Part shown: positions 1-10,949 of the stretch, piece by piece
How positions within the stretch are numbered: position 1 is the stretch's first letter
Layout of the letters: each line of letters opens with the position of its first letter
NCBI RefSeq assembly: GCF_024586455.1
Contig: NC_065921.1
Location: 72,993,865 to 73,057,864 of the forward strand
Direction: 5' to 3'
Source: Bactrocera neohumeralis
Taxonomy: Eukaryota; Arthropoda; Insecta; Diptera; Tephritidae
Length of the DNA: 64,000 nt
The notes under the pieces: model-generated
Databases searched by the model: none
Told to the model about the DNA's origin: nothing
What the model saw: the letters and a program-made list of their open reading frames with translations, nothing else
Program-made: the position numbers and the translations under genes

Positions 1-140
1 GAAGTCAATGCTAGACTTGAACCAAAAGACCTGAATCTTTGCAAAAACGAAGTCGAATTATAGTCGCAAAAGGAGATGCTTGACAACATAGCTGAGAACT
101 CCACTTTCATAAAACGCACCATGGTGTCGAAAAACGAGAT

Positions 141-325
141 AATGTATATGACGTTGAAACTGTTCAACACTCTAGCGAATGACGCTTCGAAAAAGAGCCG
201 AAACTGAAAAAAATAAATGCGCTGAAAGCACTGAAGGCTATCCCAGCCTATCGGGCTTATAACAAGTGTATGGAAGATTGAATTAAGTTTGGTTCAATAG
301 CCAATTTTGAAGATGAATAAAAAGA
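141..325 (+). mobile_element. mariner (mellifera-like) remnant, internally deleted
   Basis: The + strand reads VYDVETVQHSSE, then EPKLKK, then LKALKAIPAYRAYNKCMEDW, with stop codons inside. These match two separate parts of a mariner transposase: the block just after the first catalytic Asp (consensus-like VETKQQSSEW) and the C-terminal KAIPxSAYxKCFEDWKxRW block. Everything between, including the second and third catalytic Asp, is missing, so this is a non-functional deletion derivative. No terminal inverted repeats are visible. The 140 bases before it hold nothing I recognise. Confidence 0.6.
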
Positions 326-927
326 TTTGTGGAAAAATATGTGAAAACGTGGTGCTTTTTGGCAGTCCGGATAATTTTTGAACAGAAGTTATGTTAGCAT
401 CTAGGAGGATTAAAAACCAAAAGATTTTATTCTCAAATCATTATTAAATAGCCTAAGCTTGTACCAAGAGTTTTGCAGATTGCTTACCTGAAATTATCAT
501 TGAGAATATAGTACGAATTGCTGAAGTAAATACTGAAAATTTCTGGTTAGTTATAAGTAGTTCTACTCTGAACTTGTCCATGCGACTTAATTTTTTGTAT
601 GGTTCTGAACTAATCACTTTTGCACGCATATTATTAAATGAAGCTTTAAATTCAATATACATATACTATATATTCAGCGATTTTATTATCTGCCTTAGTA
701 AAAGCTTTTACTTAGTATATCACAAATACATTTAGACTGAAAAAAAATTAATTTGAAATATACATTATTTTACACAACACTGTACACTGAACTATAGCCT
801 TTCTAGGTTATTAATTTAGATATTTATATATGTATATATGATATGTTCTGCCCTTAGCCATTGTGTATTTGTAGTTATGAAAATGCAGACGCTGCCGGAA
901 ATTTCAGCCAACTTCGCAAGCATCCTA
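326..927. other. AT-rich spacer
   Basis: No coding similarity or repeat with another part of the window was seen. The two short opposing reading frames here look like chance openings. Confidence 0.5.
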
Positions 928-1478
928 GGTACATCTTTTTCTTTATTGGCGTAGACAACGCTTACGCGGTTGTAGCCGAGTTCACAACAGTGCGCCAGTC
1001 GTTCTTTCTTTTCGTTATTTGGCGCCAATTCGAGATGCCAAGTGTAGCCAGATCCTTCTTCTAGTCTTTCCAACGGAGTGGAAATCTACTTCTTCCTCTG
1101 CTTCCCCCGGTGGGTACTGCGTCGAGTACTTTCAGAGCTGAAGTAATATATTTTCATCCGTTCGGACGATATGACTCAGCCAGCGTAGCCGCTGTCTTTT
1201 AATTCGCTGAACTATGTCAATGTCATCGTAAATCTCGTACAACTCATCGTTCCTGCGGTACTCGCCGTTGCCAATGCGCCGAATACCATAAGTCTTATGC
1301 AGAACCTTTCTCTCGAAAGGCTTAAAACCACACTGATAAGATCCAATCAGTTTTTTTAATTATATTCATATATTATAGCCCAATCTTTAACACAGTACGC
1401 TCGATAGAACCTAATATGCGATGTTGAGGAATCTTATCCCACGGTAGTTCCTGCTGATTGTGAGGTCTCCCTTTTTGT
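928..1478 (-). mobile_element. RTE/CFDP2-like non-LTR retrotransposon, RT fingers joined to C-terminus
   Basis: On the minus strand the fingers region of a reverse transcriptase is seen near 1478-1375 (HKKGDLTISRNYRGI), followed directly by the C-terminal tail near 1325-1050 (GEYRRNDELYEIYDD, then IDIVQRIKRQRLRWLSHIVR) and the 3' end motif LGYNRVSVVYANKEK. The palm with the YADD catalytic box is absent, so about the middle third of the ORF has been deleted. The last bases on the minus strand are GAA-rich, as in the other copies of this family in the window. Related proteins are often annotated as craniofacial development protein 2-like because the bovine gene captured an RTE endonuclease; that link is from memory. 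Confidence 0.75.
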
Positions 1479-1628
1479 GGAGGATGGAGCCGTGTGTAGA
1501 AGTTCACGCAAGTGAGGCAAGTTTCTTTAACCGCCATTCACTTGGGAGTACCCGATTTCTTTACTTACTTTGTCTCAAGCAGCTCACGACTTCCGATCTT
1601 AGACCAAGTATTCTCTGGGTAGCCAAAA
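1479..1628 (-). repeat. 150-bp dispersed repeat, copy 1
   Basis: Read on the minus strand this segment starts near TTTGGCTACCCAGAG and ends near GGCTCCATCCTCC. It matches 18148-18298 on the + strand at roughly three-quarters identity by eye. Here it lies directly upstream of RT sequence in the same direction; the other copy abuts an endonuclease fragment in the opposite direction. It may be part of the RTE-like element or a separate short element. Confidence 0.6.
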
Positions 1629-1639
1629 TCTGATCAGAA

Positions 1640-2796
1640 CGGATTTGTGCGCGAGTAATACTTGGAACAAACAAATGGTGTTTCTCGAAAAACACTTTTA
1701 ACGCTATACCGATGGAGTTGATAGAGCTGAGTGATTTTTGTTTTAATTCTGATTAGGTGTATCGATCAATAAACACACTTGAAAGTTCCTCATGAGTAAT
1801 TTCCTGCAGGGTCTGTATGTAATCTGTAAATAGTAGTTGACAGAAATGTCGACGTTTTGGTTACTTATTGTTTCGAAACTGGGCCAGTTGGTAAGGACTT
1901 TTATTGTGTTTGAACCATATTTATATAAAATCTAATGATTCCACCGAATTACTATATTTCTAAACTTATTTATAGTATAAGTATGTATATAATTTTTGGT
2001 CATGTTTTTTCGTGTCACTATTTTGATAGCAAAGCCGGACCGGAAGTTAGAACAAGTGAAATATATCAAAGCATAAACTAACTTCAATTTCGTTTCTGTT
2101 AACATTCACTGTTACCAAAATAAAGTGCAATAACATATAATAAATCAAAATGCAACAATATTTCAAAGCTTTCCTCTACTCTTCTCTGCATCTAACTTCA
2201 TAACTTCACTAATGCATTTGTCACACTTTCCGTGTTCCGAAAACCAATCAAATGACATATTCAGACACAAATCTTCCAGAACAAATGCACTCGGTTGCAG
2301 TAATGTCGCAGCGTAGAAAGCTCGTGGGTTTCAACTGCAATGACAATGACAGCATGATGTCTGCATTATCTTTGTCTCAGATATCGTAAATACATTATAA
2401 TAAGAACTTTCCATTGCTTTTTCTGAGTAAATAAAATCAAAGATTTTTTGTCATCTTAATTGTTAAATTTGTAGAAAGTGAATATTATTGAACAATAAAG
2501 TAGGTCAATTACTTTCATTGACAGAAAAATTTGATTTATCGGAAACTTGACTTCGATTTTTTACGCTGCAGTTATGTTATGAATTTATACAGTTAGTTTT
2601 GATAATATATTTTTAATGATTAAGGTATACGACAAGAATATTTCTTTAAAATAGTCAATAGTGTTAAATTCAATATTCAAACTGAAAAACAACTGTATTT
2701 TAAATCAATCATTTGAGATAGACTAGAATCCTATTTTGATATTTAAACTAGTTGTTGTACTTTTTGAAGTTTGACGGGCTTTAAATTGTATATACA
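1640..2796. other. AT-rich intergenic DNA
   Basis: No gene, transposon or tandem repeat could be supported in this stretch. Confidence 0.5.
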
Positions 2797-2798
2797 TA

Positions 2799-3018
2799 TG
2801 AAGAGTGATCCATTTTGAGGTTCCATATTTTTTTTTAAGAAAAAACACCGAAATTTCAAATTTAATGTATCATTCGAAAGAACATGCTTCGGAATTTATT
2901 TTTTTAGGTTATTTCTTTCAAATATTGGTCGCGGCTACGTCTCAGATATATATCTATGCGTTTAGTTCAATTTTCGATGACTCCTTCAAGCATTTCGACT
3001 GGTAACTGGCGAATGACA
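2799..3018 (-). mobile_element. rosa-like (DD41D) mariner, 3' terminal fragment
   Basis: The left edge AGAGTGATCCATTTTGAGG matches the GGGTGATCC terminal repeat of the element at 7031-8235. The minus strand then gives the transposase C-terminus (LRRSRDQYLKEI, consensus-like LRRSRGQHLKEIIF) with a stop inside. The element breaks off near 3018, where sequence of a different mariner on the opposite strand begins. Confidence 0.65.
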
Positions 3019-3021
3019 AAA

Positions 3022-3965
3022 TACAAAGCCTTCAAAGACCGTCGAGAGCTCGTTGAGGACATGCCTCGTTCTGGACGACCTTCGACATCTGATTCAACTG
3101 ATTAAAATATTAAAAAAGTGAAAGATAGGATGCTTGAAAATCGTCAGACAAGTCTTATAGAGATGGCAAGAGAGCTCCACATCTCGTCCAGTTGAATGAT
3201 TTTGGTGGATATTTTGGGTATGAAACGGGTTCTTGATCGACTCGTCCCAATAAAGCTTAATTTTTCAAAAAGAGCACCGTAAACCGGTCTCTTTGGACAT
3301 GCTATCATGCGAATTTAGTCCGATATTTATAGAGAGCTTTGTAAGTGGCGATGAGGCATGGGTTAATGAGTTTGACACGCAAACAAGTCAACAATCATCG
3401 GAATGGAGGGAAAAAACGAGCCGAAACAAAAAAACCACGCCAAAGCTGTTCAAAACTCAAGGTGATGCTCATTATTTTTTCCGATATCCGTGATTTGGTG
3501 CATCATGACTTTGTTCGGAGGGACAGAAGAGGGACAGAAGAAGGGACAAAGAGTTTTATTTGGCATTTGCGCCTCACCTTTCGCTTTCCTTCGAAAACGG
3601 CTAGAATTGTGTAAGAACAATGCCTGTATTATACATGATGATAATGCAGCATTGCATTGAGCCAGGATTGTGACCGAATTTAAAGCCAAAAGCGCTATAA
3701 ATACCATCGATTAACCACCGTATTCACCAGATTTGGCTCCGTGTGATTTTTTCTTGTTCCACAAACTGAATTTGCCTCTCTGTGTAATCCGTTTTCAGTC
3801 GATCGAAAAGATAAAACCAAATTCCCTGAAGGAGCTGAAAGTCATCCCAAAAAGTTCTTATCAAAGTGCTTCGAGAACTGGAAAACCCGTTGGCAAAGTG
3901 TATTACATCTGGTGGGGATAACTTTGAAGGCAAGAAAATAAATATTGATGAATAGTTAAATGTTT
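3022..3965 (+). mobile_element. mariner (mellifera-like, DD34D), nearly whole but decayed ORF
   Basis: The + strand carries most of a mariner transposase with frameshifts and stops. In order: N-terminal EDMPRSGRPSTSD (near 3055), ILVDILGMKRVLDRLVP (near 3205), first catalytic region GDEAWVNEF (near 3348), DTQTSQQSSEWREK, second catalytic region HDDNAALH (near 3635), third region PYSPDLAPCDFF (near 3718) and the C-terminal KVIPKSSYQ block. All three catalytic Asp codons survive, and 34 codons separate the second and third, as in canonical mariner. The helix-turn-helix start is missing. The left end joins a rosa-like fragment at about 3020. Confidence 0.85.
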
Positions 3966-4869
3966 GTGTATATATAATATAAGTAATGATGTTCTGTGGC
4001 CGGGTTAGTGGTTCCAACTAAAATGTGTATGAAGTTTCATCAAGATAGCTCATTTTTTTACTCTCTCAACTTTTTTTTGTAAAAAATATATTGAAATATT
4101 TTGAATTTATTAGAGGTAATGATCTACCTGCATTTAATAGAGCATAATAATTCGTGTCTAGAACTAGTTACATAAACCCACTAACATAAATGCAACATTG
4201 GCTGATGTACTTAATCGATACATTAGGGTCAATATCATATTAAAGGTGCTTAAAACAGTGTAATTAAACTGCCTAGGGTTCACAGCAACTATCAATTGAT
4301 CACTCTTCATTGTTTATTCCATGTTTTTTGTTTTCCTAAATACATAACCACCTTCAATTCATAGTTAAATTAAGTATATAATAACACTAACACACTTATA
4401 AATATCGCATTAGTGCACAATAAATGACGCATGATCGATGAAAACGTGTTTTAAATTGTCGTTTTTTTTATTTACGCTGTTCGTTTTATTATAGATGAAT
4501 GCATATGTTATCAAATTGCTGTTTGGCATAGTTCCGCCGTGACTTTGAAGTTGGCACACTTTGACTGCTAATGTATTGCATGGTTTGAATAATTATCAAC
4601 CCACACACACACATACCATATTTTGGCAACTTCGAAAACATACTAAGTTGCTATGATATTTTTTTGACGCTCTTCAACTAAGCACTACTTCAAGAAAACA
4701 TCGCTGGTGGTCAGAGTGGAAGGGCACAGTGGAGGACTCGACTCGAGCATCTTCATTTCGCGAAAATTGTCTGCTTTTAACAGCAATATTTTGATATAAT
4801 CGATTTCAGAACTCATATGGTTGGCTAGTTGGTTGAAAAGAGTGTTCGTACTTAGGCCATCATTAGGCG
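3966..4869. other. AT-rich intergenic DNA
   Basis: Nothing recognisable apart from a very short CA run near 4603-4612. Confidence 0.45.
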
Positions 4870-5700
4870 GATTGTGCTACCGGTTGGTACTCAAAATTAA
4901 GCCTTAACCAGCTACTCAGTGGATTTGGTAAAATAGCTGAATTTTTTCCACCTTAGCTGACCAATGTTTCAATGTTTCTTATCTTAGAGCCTCGAAAGCC
5001 GTGGAATATATTCCGCCTCACTCGGCTGAAGACTGGGTATTCGCCCAGATAAGATTCTAGCGATTAATCATACTTCGCGCGTGCTCTGTATTTCATCGAA
5101 TCCACCTTTATTATTTTTTTAAGGCGAGCTCCTAAGGCAAAAAGCCTTGTGACGACCCCTACAATATTACTTAGTTCCCTTGTGCCTAGAAATAGCAGCT
5201 TTTTAGTGTGACCACCATCTATACTTCCCCAAAGTAAACTTGTGTTATGCGCTGTTTTGCTAGTGTACCAAGGCTTGAGGTCTTTTCATAAGGTCCATTG
5301 CTTCAAACAGCCCTTGAGGGAGCTGCATGGTAAGGCCATAAGCGGGCAAACTGTCAGGTTTGCGTTTTCGAGTTACCTACTGATATTCTAATTATTGCAC
5401 GCTTGCATAAAAACAGTGAGACCTAGTAATGGCACTCCGGATAGCCTTAACTGTCGCTTGGCTGTCCACTAGATGGTTTAGAGCAGAAACCCACCTAAAT
5501 AGTACCTTCTGTTATGGCAACAATTTCGTTCCAAAAAACTGAAGTGTAATCATTTAACTTGAAATTACATATGTACTTTCTGCGTTTATGACGACTACAC
5601 AAGGAGTCCCCTTCCTATTTACCCCATGGACCGTCGGTAGATATGTCGATCACAGACGAATTGGTCTATTGTTCACTATTGAGAGAATGAAAGTGTGTTT
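4870..5700 (-). mobile_element. RNase H-bearing I/R1-like non-LTR ORF2, C-terminal remnant
   Basis: Minus-strand pieces, in several frames, follow the order of an RNase H domain and ORF2 C-terminus: DISTDG (for YTDGS, near 5640), FWNEIVAITEGTI (catalytic Glu region, near 5535), VDSQATVKAI (near 5460), then GGHTKKLLFLGTRELSNIVG and ARLKK of the post-RNase H region (near 5215-5120). Many stops show long decay. The same order is seen in the clearer copy at 54560-55400. Confidence 0.55.
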
Positions 5701-5934
5701 AACAAGACTAAATATGATACTCTGCCCGTAGTGACACAGAGTCTGGCTATACTTCACTTGATTATCATCAAATTTGCCGGATATCGAGGATAACCTACAG
5801 ATCCTTTGTTGTTTCTTTAGCATTTATGAGACCTGGCAAACCACTTTCGTACGGTTGATTTGCTTAGCGCAGGCCAAATTTGAATCCTCGAGTCATTGTT
5901 TTAATCTCCTATATTTTTTCTGTAATATTTGCTC

Positions 5935-6660
5935 GCTGATCGAACTCACTTTTGACCAAAAATAGCGACGAGTTGATGATTTTGAGCAGTGTTTGGAGAT
6001 GTTCAAGCGTAATAAAATCGAGTTTTTGTGTCGATATGTGACAATGAATGAATCATAACTTCTTTCATGTCACTCCGAAACTCAATCGACAGTAATCTGA
6101 GTGAACTGCACATGAAGAATCCCCTCCAAAGCGTGGAAAAACACAACAGTCGGCTGGGGAGGTTATGACTTCTGTATTTAGGGATGCGCGTGGAATAATT
6201 TTTATTGACTATCTTAAACAAGGAAGGATCATTAACAGCGATTATACATAGGGTTATTGGACCGTTTAAAGAACGAAATCGCCGAAAAGCGGCCGCATTT
6301 GAAAAAGTAAGTGCTGTTTCACCAAGTTAATGCACAGTGTTCCAAGTCAGTGAAAACGATGGCAAGAATCCATGGATTCGGCTTCGAATTGCTTCCGCAT
6401 CTACCGTGTTCTTCAGATATGGCCACAGCGACCACTTATTTCTTGTGCTCAGTTTTCAAAAGATCGATGGGAAGAAATTTTCGTCGAATGAAGACGTGAT
6501 CGCCGAAATTGAGGCCTATTTTGAAGCAAAGGATAATTCGTACTACAAAAATGACAACAAAAAGTTGGAGGGTCGCTATAATCAGTGGAACTTCCTTGAA
6601 GGGAACTATGTTGAGGAAAAGTAGCTTTTGAAATAGATAGCTGTGGTATAGTGAGTTAAG
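5935..6660 (+). mobile_element. mariner (irritans-like) with all three catalytic Asp lost
   Basis: The fragment begins within the catalytic domain (RRVDDFEQCLEMFKRNKIEF) and runs to a C-terminal end EGNYVEEK with its stop at about 6624. The first catalytic motif, normally TMDETW, reads TMNES followed by a stop; the second, normally HQDN, reads HQVN; the third, normally PSDYFL, reads ATTYFL. The spacing between the second and third positions is still 34. The C-terminal third is an open 95-codon frame (6337-6624). The N-terminal DNA-binding half is absent. Confidence 0.8.
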
Positions 6661-7028
6661 AAATCGCAAATTTGTTTTTATGACAGGTTTTTAGTTGTCA
6701 CAAATATTTAACATTTTTGAGTTGCGTCTTTTTTTAAAATACGCTTAAACAAAAACTATATTTTTCGTGCATTTAATATGTTTTTTGTGCATTGTTTGCC
6801 CAGATGTTGAGCGAAAAGTCGAACAGTATCTATTATAAACAATTTTGAATGCCGAATTAAAGTTGCTGATTGTTAATTATGAATATTTCGGAAGAGCATT
6901 GTTGTATTTATCGCCACAAAAAAGCGGAAGACGTCTGCGCTTATAGTTATTTTGATTTATTATACTTCATTAATAGCTTTTCTTCATCAAAAGTGGTTTA
7001 TAAATATGAAGCTACTACCGTATATAAA
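6661..7028. other. AT-rich spacer
   Basis: No feature seen between the two transposons. Confidence 0.45.
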
Positions 7029-7030
7029 TA

Positions 7031-8235
7031 ATGGGTGATCCATATCGAGGTATCCTATTTTTTTTAAAGAAAAAACACAGACACTTCAAATTTAATGGGG
7101 AATGTTTATTACTATTCGAAAGAAAATGTTTTGCCATTTATTTTTTGAAGATTATCTCTTTTAATTGTTGGCCACGTCTACGTCTCAGATGGTTCATTGG
7201 TTAAATCCAATTGTCGATGATTCGTTCGAGCATTTTGACTGGTAACTGCCGAATGACACGCGTGATGTTTTGCTTCAAGGTTTTAGACTCTTTACATATA
7301 CCCTCAAGAAAAAGTCAACGGTGTGATATCACATGTTCTTGGTGGACATTCGACCGGCCCAAAATACAAAATTACCGAAGTGTTCTCTCAATAAATTCGT
7401 TGATTGTTGCGATGTGTGAAAAGTGGCGTCCTCTTGTTGAAACCAAATGTCGCCGAGATCTCGAACTTCAATTTCAGTCATCAAATAAGCGGTTATCATG
7501 ACGATCGCCATTGACGGTTCCGTTCCCACCGCCATCATTTTTGAAGAAATATAGACCGATGATTCCAGCGGGCCACAAACCACGCCAAACCGTGGATTTT
7601 TCTGAATGAAAAAGGAGCTCTTGAATCTCTTAAGGTTGCTCTTGAACCTAATGCAGGAAGCTTGCTTGTTTATATACATATTGAGGCAGAAATGAGCCTC
7701 AGTGATGAACAAAATTTGGCAGGAAAACATCGGATCTTCTGGGAACTTTTCAAGAGTCCATAGAGCGAATCAATGTCGCGTGGAAAGGTCGAGTTCAGTT
7801 CTTGCATAAGCTGTATTTTTTATGCCTTCAATACAAGAAATGCGCCAAGTCATTACATCCGCCAGTCCGAGTTGCTGCGAACGGCTCCGACTCAACTCTG
7901 TATGGTCTTCGTGTACACTCGTACCTATATTTTCTTCACTGCGTGCTGGACGTGGTCCATTCGATCGAATATAATCCAATAATGAATGCTTGGTCTCAAG
8001 ATGGGTAATGGTACAGCAAATAGGCTGCTCAATAGTTCGTTTAAGTTGATCTTAGTTAAGCGAAACTCGCGAAACTTTCTTTATAGAACAGAACGTGAAT
8101 TTTCATAATAAAGTTGAACGATTTGTAAACGTTATTCAAGCGTAAGTCTTTCCATGATAAAATCGATACTGATCTGTCGTCGTAATCTGTCAAAAAAAGG
8201 CTTTTGAAAAAAGTACCGCTATTTGGATCACCCGT
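7031..8235 (-). mobile_element. rosa-like (DD41D) mariner, near full length, with TIRs and TA duplication
   Basis: The ends read ATGGGTGATCCA (7031) and, as reverse complement, ACGGGTGATCCAAAT (8235), flanked by TA at 7029-7030 and 8236-8237. This gives a 1,205-bp element with a classic TA target duplication. The minus strand codes the transposase in pieces: N-terminal RSRSQQLGLADVMTW (7770-7979), then ITEAHFCLN and VNKQ-like residues, DIWFQQEDATFHTS, and VDFFLRVYVKSL. The first catalytic Asp is Thr, the second is Glu, the third is retained. A frameshift separates the N-terminal from the catalytic part and another truncates the end, so it cannot be autonomous. Confidence 0.85.
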
Positions 8236-8237
8236 TA

Positions 8238-9545
8238 TGTCAAGCATTTCTTTAGTCGCATTAAAAAGCTTTAAGCTTCAATTTGTTGTTTATATGTTTT
8301 TTTTATAATCAATTTGCCAGCTTTTTTCCCTCCAAGCCTTCTCGCATCTCCTTGTCTTCTTACTTGTTCTTATTTTCTATAATTTTTTACATTTTCATTG
8401 AAGTACGAGTCAATAATTACAGCATCGCATCAGGAATGTCTAACGAAATTGGACAAGAATTTTAATAACAGCTTGCGAACGCCACGATTTCCAGTGTAAT
8501 GCCAGAAAAACATTGAAAGAAAAGTCCAAAAACCGCTGGAAATGTTTCTGCGCGCAAAAAAAAAAAAAAAAAAAATAAAACAAAAACAAATAGTTAACGA
8601 ATTGTATGCTGTAGTTTGTGATAACTTTCTGGTAGTCAATGAGTTAGTATAAACATACACACATTCCATGCCGTATATTTCTCCCAAAAAAAGTACAAAA
8701 CGTCAAACAGTCAGTCAGCCAGTCGCTCGGCTGGGTCAAGCGGGTCGGTATGCGAATAAATTATGCTAATGCACTGTGGCGAATCGATCAGCTGCTACCG
8801 TTTGCTTTGAGATAGCTGGCACAGCTACAAATTGGCTGCAACGCTTACGATTATGTGCGCGCATGCGTCGGCTCAGCTGGTAAGAGCTCGCGCTTGCTAA
8901 TACTGCATAGATACTAACAACAATTTCATACTCACTCATATGTTTGTTGTTGTTTAAGCTGCGAATTTTTAAGTCAAGCAGTTCAGCTTCTCCCATCGAC
9001 AGCTTATTTACTCGTATTTGCTCGCAGTTCTTCGTTTTTTTCGCTTTTCGCGCAGCACTTTGCTTTCAATAACTATGCAATCATTGTTATTGTTGTTGTA
9101 GCTTGGCGCTTAAGTGATTATATGTATTGTTGACCAGCGCCGTGACACTACAAATTATTTTTATAGCCAAACTATTTTTTCCATAATTGAAAAGTTTAAA
9201 TGGCGCGGTCTAAGTAAACAATGTGTTGCTGCTGGAGTACTACTATACATATGTACATGTGTATATTTGTCTCGGGTAGATACTAATGTGTGGCGTGTAC
9301 AGGGTGCGTCTTCTTCTAACGGTTTTAGTTGGTTTTGACTTCGTGACCAGTACGATGCCACCATTAGTCGCTTGGAAGCTAGACAACTTGACGAAATAGT
9401 GACGTTTTACACTGGAAATGGAGTTTGAGTTGTGTTAGCTTTCAAAGTTGCAAATGTTGTTGATAATTTCACTCTGTATGTCCACTTTAATAACTAAAAC
9501 AAAACTATGTGAATAAGTCTTTATGCCAAAACCCGCTTTGGGATA
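8238..9545. other. Single-copy intergenic region with A20 tract
   Basis: A run of 20 A lies at 8556-8575. The part from about 8700 to 9110 is less AT-rich, not repeated in the window, and resembles fly upstream or 5' leader DNA. A candidate minus-strand exon within it is listed separately. Confidence 0.4.
8936..8996 (-). CDS. candidate first coding exon, unrecognised
   Basis: On the minus strand an ATG at 8996 opens 20 codons (MGEAELLDLKIRSLNNNKHM) and runs into a consensus splice donor GTGAGTAT at 8935-8928. The 5' side is A-rich and leader-like. An exact eight-base donor match is expected about twice by chance in both strands of this window, so this is weak. No homology is recognised. Confidence 0.15.
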
Positions 9546-9547
9546 TA

Positions 9548-10095
9548 ATGGTTTGTCAAAAAAGTCTTGCGGTATTTTTTATTGATTTTTTTTTTTTTTT
9601 ATTGAAATTGAAATGAATTTTTGCTGACTCATGCCCAGCTCTTGACCGATGTTACGGCTGCTACTATGCCGGTCTCTTTCGACCAATTTAGCGATTTTAT
9701 CGCAATTTTCGACGACAGGCCTTCCGGAGCGTGGCGCATCTTCGACCATCTCTACACCAGAACGAAAACGTTGAAACCATTGTTGTGCGGTGAATATGGA
9801 AACTGTGTCGGGCCCATAAACTGCACAAATTTTATTGACGGCTTGAGATGCATTTTTGCCTTTATCGTAGTAGTACTGTAAAATATGCCGTATTTTCTCT
9901 TTATTTTGCGCCATGTTTGCGACGCTATAACTCACGAACGACTTAAAAGAAACGACAATCAATCAAACACATGTTAGCGCGTGAAATGAGCTTTCCAAAA
10001 AGCTATAGCATGACCCGATGCGACGAATAAAACTAGAACTACGCGCTTTCAGCGCCAACTAGCGCAAATACCGCAAGACTTTTTTGACAACCTAT
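9548..10095 (-). mobile_element. 548-bp non-autonomous mariner (cecropia-like) with complete TIRs
   Basis: Near-identical terminal repeats of about 30 bp (core TTGTCAAAAAAGTCTTGCGG) face each other at 9548 and 10095, and both ends are flanked by TA. Inside, the minus strand has one open frame whose likely start is the Met at 9914 (MAQNKEKIRHILQYYYDKGK). It holds the whole N-terminal helix-turn-helix region (QQWFQRFRSGVEMVEDAPRS, RDRHSSSRNIGQELGMS) and then runs out near the 3' end. The catalytic domain is deleted, so the element depended on a partner transposase. It is the best preserved element of its family here. Confidence 0.85.
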
Positions 10096-10097
10096 TA

Positions 10098-10949
10098 TTT
10101 TTGCAAAGAAGTTGAAACAAAAAGGAGGAGTTGATGGTTTTTTACTAATAATGGACTGTGGCTCCTTATATCTTTCAGAAAATGCGCGAAAAAGAACTTG
10201 ACATTTGACCATTGTCACCCTGCAAATCCCAGTTTTTTTGCTTTATGCTTTACTCTCCAGATTTCTATTTGCTAAAGGGTATGGCATTGTTAAGTAGATC
10301 TCCGGAGTCGACTTTCTTTGATTTTCAGCATCTATGCACTATGAGAAAATGAGAAATTTATGTGTGTCCTTTTTGTCAGGTTATATGAAAAGCGATGCCA
10401 ACAATTCTAGGACCTTAATTAGTAGGTACAACATTTTTTTTTGGATTTTTCAAAGCGCTAGCTTAGCAGTAGCCACACCCTGTACATGCTCGAAAATTCG
10501 TTTATTTTAGGCTTGTATTAAGTTATAATAAATCTTTATGGAAAATTACTGCACAATAATTTTCTATATTAAAAATGCTTACATTGAAATAAAGCGATTA
10601 TATTCGATTCATTATTTGAGACATTATTAACCTGTTAATCAAAATGTGCTCTGATAAATACTAGAATTTGTTAAATAGTACTTATTATTTGGTTCGTGGA
10701 AAGTATACCAAAACCTGTACTTGGAGAATTCAGTTTGGAATTAAAAAGTCAACGCGTTTGCTTCGAACTTTTAAGTGATAATTTGTAGATTTATGACACA
10801 TAAGTAAGAAGAACTTTGCAGAAGATATAAAGATTTGTTCTAACAAGGATTGTAAGTTAGATGGAACCCTAATGGATTGTAGGTTAACAGGAACCCTCAA
10901 CCCAAAGCATTCTCATTAAATATATCAGCTATGTATTTCAGTTAATGTT
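10098..10949. other. AT-rich intergenic DNA
   Basis: Nothing recognised. Confidence 0.45.
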
